This document shows, one piece after another, positions 37,621 to 42,418 of a stretch of DNA of 42,418 bases; within the stretch, counting starts at the first letter, position 1; each line of letters begins with the position of its first letter. The DNA comes from Nitrospira sp. UBA2083 (GTDB lineage Bacteria > Nitrospirota > Nitrospiria > Nitrospirales > Nitrospiraceae): assembly GCA_002331625.1 (NCBI GenBank), contig DCZN01000046.1:17425-59842 (forward strand), read 5' to 3'. Both the position numbers and the translations under genes were made by a program. The notes beneath the pieces are model-generated. The model saw only the letters and a list, made by a program, of their open reading frames with translations, had not been told where the DNA came from and did not search any database.

Positions 37621-38030
37621 TTTTATCCGCCCACAAACAGTTTACGATATGGCCATGAGGAGCGGGCAGTACGCGCGAGCGAGGTTTGTAGTTGGAAGAA
37701 GATTACTGGAGGGTTTTATCCGTGCGTATCACTGGAAGAATAACGCACGGCCCACACGAAGTGCGGCATTGTAGAGAGAAGATTTACTAGAGGTGCTTAT
37801 CCGGCGGCGTCAATGAGGAGGGCTGTGCCCTATGAGCCGCCGGTACGAACGAAGTTCGGTATTGAAATGAAGCCCACTGGAGGTATTGCTATCCGCCGCG
37901 ATTTGATCGAACGCGGCGGCACGAGCGAGCTTGGTATTGTAGTTTGTAGAGACTTTACTGGGTGTGTTTATCCGCCGCCGTCAATGACGATAAAGCGATG
38001 AAGAGGCGGCGGTACGAACGAAGTTCGGTT
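37621..38030 (-). repeat. Array of about five structured 79-93 bp repeats beside tRNA-Lys
   Basis: On the plus strand, the motif TTATCC (CTATCC in the fourth) recurs at 37623, 37716, 37797, 37889 and 37968. In the last four units its CC starts a perfect 8-bp stem that differs each time: CCGTGCGT with ACGCACGG, CCGGCGGC with GCCGCCGG, CCGCCGCG with CGCGGCGG, CCGCCGCC with GGCGGCGG. Loops vary from 11 to 27 bases. After each stem comes a second small hairpin (CGAAC-GAA-GTTCG in two units, base-paired variants in others) and an AATTTACTGGAGG-like spacer. The first unit is degenerate. Read on the minus strand it follows tRNA-Lys. No coding potential. Confidence 0.75.
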
Positions 38031-38106
<76 letters not shown>

Positions 38107-38148
38107 CACCGGGTATTGAATTGTCGCTGCCGACCACAAGAGGCGGTT

Positions 38149-38225
38149 TGGTGCGCCTGACAGGATTTGAACCTGTGGCCCTCAGCTCCGGAGGCTGATG
38201 CTCTATCCAGCTGAGCTACAGGCGC
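38149..38225 (-). tRNA. tRNA-Arg (CCG)
   Basis: 77 nt with encoded CCA. Acceptor GCGCCTG / CAGGCGC is perfect, with discriminator A. Anticodon stem TCAGC / GCTGA with anticodon CCG. It lies 42 bp upstream of tRNA-Lys on the minus strand, and the two are probably co-transcribed. Confidence 0.93.
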
Positions 38226-38272
38226 TCCTACAACCAAGGACAAACACCTTAGCACAGCCAGAAAGAAGCTGT

Positions 38273-38890
38273 CTAGGTCGAGGTCTGGTGTATCGGACAC
38301 TCGGGCAAAAATGCAAATGGGAGGAATACCTCCTCTCCTTCGACTTCTTGTTGCTGACGCAACATGTCGAGTTGCTCCCCTTCCATCGCAGCAAGCCGAT
38401 TCTCTTCCTCTCGCAGAGCAGTTGAGAGCCGAATCACAGGAACCGCTGTTTGCACGGCACACGGACCAACGACATGGCCGCTGTCTTCCGAGGGAATGCC
38501 CATCGACCGACAGACCAGCGGCCGATATTCATAGACACCGCACCTTCCGTCATGCTCCAGTGCGGGACAGGGCCAGGCCGCAAACCGTTCGACGAGCTGA
38601 TCAATATCCTCCTCAGGCCACTGTTCGATGAAATGACTCCTGCTGAGCCGTGGCGCCGCGGCTAGGAGCGTCCCGACTTGTTCCATGGCAACCCCTTCGA
38701 TCCGCCGGCGGTGCTCATTCGGAAGCATTCGGAGACCGCGCTGAATTTCCTGTTGATCCAGAACGGTCACGGGAAACAGCCCGATACAACAGCTGGCACA
38801 GCCTTGAGCACATGGGAGAGTGTGAAGAAGAGCGGCGTTCGCACGATCAAACCACCGAGTGGTTTTTTCAAATATCGATGACAGCCGCAC
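38273..38890 (-). CDS. YkgJ-family cysteine-cluster protein (2)
   Basis: 205 residues from a GTG start with GGGAG five bases upstream. Cysteines C27, C31, C34, C35 (CAQGCASCC) have the same spacing as in the paralogue at 27497-28312, followed by CPALEHDGRCGVYEYRPLVCRSM. Presumed metal-binding; function unknown. It lacks the N-terminal domain of the longer paralogue. It lies just upstream of the two tRNA genes and on the same strand. Confidence 0.85.
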   Translation of the reverse strand: MRLSSIFEKTTRWFDRANAALLHTLPCAQGCASCCIGLFPVTVLDQQEIQRGLRMLPNEHRRRIEGVAMEQVGTLLAAAPRLSRSHFIEQWPEEDIDQLVERFAAWPCPALEHDGRCGVYEYRPLVCRSMGIPSEDSGHVVGPCAVQTAVPVIRLSTALREEENRLAAMEGEQLDMLRQQQEVEGEEVFLPFAFLPECPIHQTST

Positions 38891-38907
38891 GAAAGCTCCC
38901 TGACAGC

Positions 38908-39477
38908 CTAGTCTTCGACGGCCACCGACATGTCGACAATAAGTTCGCCGTTAGGTGAGTAAAACCCTTGTTTGTCGATTTGAACGATTCCATTGCACTG
39001 CTCTTGATAGAACTCCAGGATCCAGCCATTGAAATCATAGCCCTCGTCCGTCATATCGTGCTCAGCCATACGCGTCGTCAGAATGAATCGACAGCGCGTA
39101 ACATATTCCAAGGCAAGCTGCGCCTCCACGTCGGAATGCGCTGTGAGGAAGTCTTGAAACAGTTTCTTTTCCTGATCATACACATCGCGGTAGCTCCCGC
39201 GATCGCGCACACAGAACAGTTGGATCGGCTTCCGATCACGATGGTACCCCAGTGACACTTGCACCCAGGCCCATTCTTGAAGGACTCCTTCCTCAATGGT
39301 GCTCGGGAGAATAGGCCGTTGACCACGAGACGTCAGAAAGTCGATCAACAGTTGAAGCGGAGGCGAGTTGTCCTTCTGACAGAAGACTCGAGAATACAGA
39401 ACGTTTTCAGGCTGTTCGGTCGTCGAATCAGAAGTACCTAAGGGTATTATTGGAAGGTCTTTACCCATTCGCCGCAT
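38908..39477 (-). CDS. Hypothetical protein
   Basis: 189 residues, acidic, cytosolic-looking and without signal or transmembrane segments. Contains alternating strand-like and helix-like stretches (LLIDFLTSRGQRPIL, QEWAWVQVSLGYHRDRKPIQLFCV, YNGWILEFYQE-like region). Not recognised. It ends 18 bp before the YkgJ-type gene, suggesting co-transcription. Confidence 0.65.
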   Translation of the reverse strand: MRRMGKDLPIIPLGTSDSTTEQPENVLYSRVFCQKDNSPPLQLLIDFLTSRGQRPILPSTIEEGVLQEWAWVQVSLGYHRDRKPIQLFCVRDRGSYRDVYDQEKKLFQDFLTAHSDVEAQLALEYVTRCRFILTTRMAEHDMTDEGYDFNGWILEFYQEQCNGIVQIDKQGFYSPNGELIVDMSVAVED

Positions 39478-39600
39478 CCATGGTCAAGAGCCGTTTATGC
39501 CGACCTTCAAGGACCATCTAGCTCTACTGTACCCTTCCATTTGCAGGAACCGCAAGGGGTGGTGTGCGCATTTCTTCAAGCCAGACGTGCGTTTTTCTCG

Positions 39601-39629
39601 TTGACACTCTTCGGACTCTTGGCTACACT
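39601..39629 (+). promoter_or_regulatory. Strong sigma70 promoter of the HU gene
   Basis: Exact TTGACA (39601-39606), 17-base spacer, TACACT (39624-39629). Start of transcription near 39636, leader about 125 bases. Confidence 0.85.
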
Positions 39630-39761
39630 CTCGCGGACTTTCACGATGTGAGCACGAGCGAACATTCAGGCGATTCCATCTTGGTCGGAATGTTTTTTGT
39701 GCGAGGCGAGTCACGCAAGCCGATAGCCTTATTGTTGTCCTTACCCTAAGGAGGTTCACGA

Positions 39762-40049
39762 ATGGCAAAATCAATGACGAAGTCGCAGATCGCGGATTAC
39801 TTGGCCGGGAAAGCCGGTATCACGAAGAAAGGGGCAGTCCAGATTCTTGATGATTTGGCGGCTCTGGCCTATCGTGAAGCGAAAAACGTGTTCACGGTGC
39901 CGGGGATCGGTAAGTTGAAGCTGGCGAACCGCAAGGCGCGCATTGGCCGCAATCCTCAGACAGGCGAAGAAATCAAGATCCCAGCAAAGCGGGTCGTCAA
40001 GTTTCGCGTCGCCAAAGCCGCCAAGGACGCAATTCTCGGCAAGAAGTAA
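39762..40049 (+). CDS. HU-family DNA-binding protein
   Basis: A nucleoid-associated, DNA-bending dimer of 95 residues. MTKSQIADYLAGKAGITKKGA helices, GIGKLKLANRKARIGRNPQTGEEIKIPAKRVVKFRVAKAAKDAI match HU/IHF, including the RNPQTGEEI DNA-binding arm. AGGAGG before the ATG. A strong promoter and a strong terminator bracket it, so it is a single-gene unit. Confidence 0.95.
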   Translation: MAKSMTKSQIADYLAGKAGITKKGAVQILDDLAALAYREAKNVFTVPGIGKLKLANRKARIGRNPQTGEEIKIPAKRVVKFRVAKAAKDAILGKK

Positions 40050-40132
40050 AGAACGGGAATTCCTGTCCTGGCTCTGCGCAGCGCCGAATCCGCCAGTTTT
40101 GGGGTTCATCCGCTGCCGGTTGTGCGCATCAT

Positions 40133-40171
40133 GGGGGTCGAAACCTCTTCGGTTTCGACCCCCGTCTTTTT
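40133..40171 (+). terminator. Rho-independent terminator of the HU gene
   Basis: A perfect 13-bp stem (GGGGGTCGAAACC at 40133-40145 with GGTTTCGACCCCC at 40151-40163), a five-base loop and GTCTTTTT following. Confidence 0.95.
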
Positions 40172-40182
40172 GTGCTGACTCA

Positions 40183-40458
40183 TTAGTGGTGTGATGGGCC
40201 AAGCCCACTGCCCCCCATCCCATCATGCCCGATCAGACGGATCGCATCGCCGTCATGAACCAGTGAGTCCTCGCTCGCGATCTTCTTATTGATCGTGACG
40301 AGAATTTTCTTCTCGCGGAGCAACTGCAACAGATGGCGGAGCTGGACACCCTGCCGCTGGATCAATTGGCGAACCGACTGAGCCCCATCAATTTCACAGG
40401 CCAGATCACATTCGCCATCCACAGTCTGCAGCTGTCCGGTCAAGACAATCGTGACCAT
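40183..40458 (-). CDS. ThiS/MoaD-like ubiquitin-fold sulfur carrier with C-terminal tail
   Basis: 91 residues. The beta-grasp pattern KKILVTINKKIASEDSLVHDGDAIRLIG is the late half of ThiS/MoaD, and the GG that normally ends these proteins is at residues 82-83. Here eight more residues (SGLGPSHH) follow the GG, so the carrier would need trimming before adenylation, or it serves another role. No E1-like activator is nearby. AAGGA six bases before the ATG. It converges with the HU gene. Confidence 0.75.
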   Translation of the reverse strand: MVTIVLTGQLQTVDGECDLACEIDGAQSVRQLIQRQGVQLRHLLQLLREKKILVTINKKIASEDSLVHDGDAIRLIGHDGMGGSGLGPSHH

Positions 40459-40512
40459 CTCCGTCCTTCCCTATACGTGCGACCCTTCTGTTTCACTGAT
40501 TGCTCACACCAG

Positions 40513-40542
40513 TTGACTCGCCCAGGGCTCTCTCCTGATAAT
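40513..40542 (+). promoter_or_regulatory. Near-consensus promoter giving an almost leaderless transcript
   Basis: TTGACT (40513-40518), 18 bases, GATAAT (40537-40542). The expected start at about 40549 is only a few bases before the ATG at 40552. Confidence 0.55.
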
Positions 40543-40551
40543 GGGTTATCT

Positions 40552-40977
40552 ATGCCATCCCTCGACATTCACAATCCTGAAATGCCCGACCTTCAATTCG
40601 TGCTCTTTGTATCAGCCCTCTGCACCGCAGACCTGACGACGATCAACATCTCAAAAGAACTACGGCAGACGATCTTTGACCGCTGCTGGGCGCTCGTTCA
40701 CACCGAGCCACCGCCAACGGATCCGACACAACGAGTCCTTGATCTACGTGGAGGCACGGAGCTCACACTCGAGGCCTGTGTCGCTACGATCCGATCCCTG
40801 CTTCACGACGCTCATGTTTCAACCTTGGTGTGGGACCATCCGGTGAGTGAACCCCGCATGCACAGCACGCCCGAAGCGCTTCCCTTGATTGATCGTCTCG
40901 GGCAATTATACCCAGACCGCCCGACAGTCGTCGATCCTCCTCATCAGCCGCCCCACGAATCACATCCGAAGCCCTGA
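40552..40977 (+). CDS. Hypothetical protein
   Basis: From the ATG at 40552 the protein is 141 residues; an earlier start at 40333 would run inside the oppositely oriented sulfur-carrier gene. Features: QFVLFVSALCTADLTTINISKELRQTIFDRCW, VLDLRGGTELTLEACVATIRSLL and a C-terminal Pro/His-rich tail (DPPHQPPHESHPKP). Not recognised. Its stop is 12 bp before rfbC, so they are probably one transcript. Confidence 0.55.
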   Translation: MPSLDIHNPEMPDLQFVLFVSALCTADLTTINISKELRQTIFDRCWALVHTEPPPTDPTQRVLDLRGGTELTLEACVATIRSLLHDAHVSTLVWDHPVSEPRMHSTPEALPLIDRLGQLYPDRPTVVDPPHQPPHESHPKP

Positions 40978-40989
40978 AGCGAGGACACT

Positions 40990-41550
40990 GTGCGTGTAAC
41001 GCCACTTGAGATTCCCGGTGTACTCGTGCTCGAGCCGGCAGTGATTTCGGATCATCGAGGCGCATTCATGGAAATCCATCATGAGCAGCGTTACCAAGAG
41101 CTGGGTATCAAGGAGCGTTTTGTCCAGGATAACTACTCGCGCTCCATCCGGAACACCCTGCGAGGACTGCACTTCCAACACCCTCACGCTCAAGGAAAGC
41201 TGGTCATGGCGCTTGAGGGAACGGTATACGATGTGGTGCTCGATATCCGCAAGGGATCGCCCACCTTTGGCAAGTGGTTTGGAGTTGAGTTATCCGGTCA
41301 GAACTGCAAGCAGATGTACATTCCTCCAGGCTGTGCGCATGGATTTTGCGTCACGAGCGACACCGCCTGTTTCCTGTACAAGTGTACGGCCTATTATTCG
41401 CCGAAAGATGATCGAGGGATTCTCTGGAATGATCCGATGTTGGGCATTCCATGGCCCGTCACCCAACCAATCCTGTCACAAAAAGACCAGGCCCACCCTA
41501 CCCTTGCTGCAATAGACGCAGAGTTGCCGCGTTATGAGTCCTCCCGGTAG
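40990..41550 (+). CDS. rfbC: dTDP-4-dehydrorhamnose 3,5-epimerase
   Basis: Third step of dTDP-L-rhamnose synthesis. GTG start after GAGGA. Catalytic His61 in RGLHFQ, KLVMALEGTVYDVVLDIRKGSPTFGKW and IPPGCAHGFCV are the RmlC signature. 186 residues, full length. The other rml genes (rfbA, rfbB, rfbD) are not in the window. Confidence 0.96.
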   Translation: MRVTPLEIPGVLVLEPAVISDHRGAFMEIHHEQRYQELGIKERFVQDNYSRSIRNTLRGLHFQHPHAQGKLVMALEGTVYDVVLDIRKGSPTFGKWFGVELSGQNCKQMYIPPGCAHGFCVTSDTACFLYKCTAYYSPKDDRGILWNDPMLGIPWPVTQPILSQKDQAHPTLAAIDAELPRYESSR

Positions 41551-41700
41551 TGAAGCATCAGTCGCTATTGGACCTGAATAAGAGCCAACTACAGCTGCAG
41601 TTTTGCATAGCCGAACGTTGTCACGCTGTACCCAGCTATCCTAGTGACAGGGGAGCTATGAGTGTGGTATGAGTTCGGCTGCTTTCTGGCCTTTTGCCAC

Positions 41701-41778
41701 GTCCCCATCGTCTAGCCTGGCCTAGGACATTGCCCTTTCAAGGCAGTAACACGGGTTCAAATCCCGTTGGGGACACCA
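41701..41778 (+). tRNA. tRNA-Glu (TTC)
   Basis: 78 nt with encoded CCA. Acceptor GTCCCCA / TGGGGAC perfect, discriminator A, anticodon stem GCC / GGC and anticodon TTC, T-arm ACGGG-TTCAAAT-CCCGT. Confidence 0.93.
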
Positions 41779-42179
41779 GCCCAGACCCAAATCCGGTTCG
41801 GCAGTATGAAAAAATTCTTCGTGTGAAAGATCTTGTTGATCGAGCCTAACGGCAGCGCCATGATCCGCACTCTCCAAGCCCAACTTGTAAACAGTTTCAA
41901 AACAATCCCTGGTCCGTAGTCAAAAACAATGACTGAAGGCCTAAGCAGCAAGGAACACTATCTATTATTGTTACATCTTGGTAGACTAAACTCGTTTCAT
42001 CGCGTCAGGCCTCGCATGAAACGCGCGCAAGACGGCCTATTACCGATGTTGTTCCCACCGAGACTGTGATCGGAAGTCTACCCTGAGCCCCTTTACTCAT
42101 TACCTTCTTGGGTCTCTCCTTCCTTTTGCGAAATCCTCTCGCGTCATGGACAATGTCATCATTACAGGAGGACCCCACT
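41779..42179. other. Intergenic region, no gene; one long-loop hairpin
   Basis: About 400 bases between tRNA-Glu and the RRM gene. It contains an 8-bp perfect inverted repeat CGTTTCAT (41993-42000) and ATGAAACG (42016-42023) with a GC-rich 15-base loop, 157 bp upstream of the RRM start. Perhaps part of its leader. Nothing else recognised. Confidence 0.4.
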
Positions 42180-42418
42180 ATGGGTTCGAAGCTTTACGTC
42201 GGTGGGTTGCCCTATGCGGCAACCGAACAGCAGTTGAATGAAACCTTCGGGGCACATGGCACAGTGGCCTCGGTGAAAATCATCTCAGACAAGTTCACGG
42301 GACAGTCGCGTGGATTTGGTTTCGTGGAGATGTCCTCTGATGCGGAGGCGCAAGCCGCAATCACGGCACTCCATGGCACGGAGATGGGTGGCCGGACGTT
42401 AACGGTCAATGAAGCGAA
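42180..42418 (+). CDS. RRM-domain RNA-binding protein (3' end cut by window)
   Basis: The first 79 residues are a complete-looking RNA-recognition motif: RNP2 KLYVGGLPY and RNP1 RGFGFVEM, with ITALHGTEMGGRTLTVNEA at the end of the domain. Such small RRM proteins in bacteria are often cold-shock or RNA-chaperone proteins. AGGAGG eight bases before the ATG. The rest, often a short Gly-rich tail, lies beyond the window. Confidence 0.9.
   Translation, partial: MGSKLYVGGLPYAATEQQLNETFGAHGTVASVKIISDKFTGQSRGFGFVEMSSDAEAQAAITALHGTEMGGRTLTVNEA

Noticed and set aside
37621..38030. CRISPR array or integron attC array
   Set aside because: The repeated parts are too variable for CRISPR repeats and no cas gene is near. 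The conserved attC core boxes (GTTRRRY / RYYYAAC) were not found and there are no cassette genes between units.
39484..39774. 96-residue frame opposite the HU promoter
   Set aside because: It covers the strong HU promoter and the HU start, and its composition (Arg-rich, no motif) is that of a chance frame.

Overview
The window looks like chromosomal DNA of a Gram-negative bacterium of moderate GC content. The likeliest source is the phylum Nitrospirota, genus Nitrospira. That placement is an inference from gene content: an alginate-export-type outer-membrane barrel, tandem small Tat proteins, bactofilins beside parAB, a DUF1264 protein next to a small cytochrome c, and a PQQ-type sugar dehydrogenase. 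No marker gene here proves the genus. No prophage, insertion sequence or CRISPR array was found.

Layout. (1) 1-1049 is the 3' part of a HipA-like kinase gene. (2) 1291-8250, minus strand, is a tight sugar-phosphate operon, pgi-pgl-glk-rpiA, followed by an M1 aminopeptidase; a candidate promoter and palindrome lie upstream. (3) 8356-11426, minus strand, is a cell-envelope cluster: a DUF4398-like lipoprotein, two L,D-transpeptidases and a related protein without the catalytic motif. (4) 11805-20246, plus strand, is the conserved origin-proximal block rpmH-rnpA-yidD-yidC-mnmE-mnmG-rsmG-parA-parB. It is driven by a perfect-consensus sigma70 promoter and carries two perfect parS palindromes flanking rsmG. 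(5) 20408-25333, plus strand, holds two bactofilins, mnmA, two TatA-type proteins and an outer-membrane barrel. (6) 25517-35833 is a mosaic of single genes on both strands: SGNH hydrolase, ThrH, YkgJ-type cysteine-cluster protein, PQQ sugar dehydrogenase, EVE-domain protein, HELGH metalloprotease-like protein, RicT, DUF1264 protein, cytochrome c, YihY and an exported protein. A long imperfect hairpin separates two convergent genes near 31 kb. (7) 36155-37543 is a cytochrome P450. (8) 37621-38030 is an array of about five structured 79-93 bp repeats that abuts the 3' end of a tRNA-Lys gene, followed by tRNA-Arg. (9) 38273-42418 carries a second YkgJ-type protein, an unknown protein, an HU protein with a clear promoter and terminator, a ThiS/MoaD-like protein with an unusual tail, an unknown protein with a near-leaderless promoter, rfbC, tRNA-Glu, and the start of an RRM RNA-binding protein.

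How the parts connect. The origin block links ribosome and RNase P parts (rpmH, rnpA), membrane insertion (yidD, yidC), tRNA U34 modification (mnmE, mnmG, and nearby mnmA), rRNA methylation (rsmG) and chromosome segregation (parA, parB, parS). The bactofilins just downstream of parB suggest a cytoskeletal link to origin positioning, as known in Myxococcus. The sugar operon covers glucose phosphorylation, G6P/F6P exchange, the lactonase step and ribose-5-phosphate isomerisation.

The strongest candidate for something undescribed is the repeat array at 37.6-38.0 kb. Four successive units each carry a perfect 8-bp stem of different sequence, placed identically after a conserved TATCC motif, which indicates selection on structure rather than on sequence.
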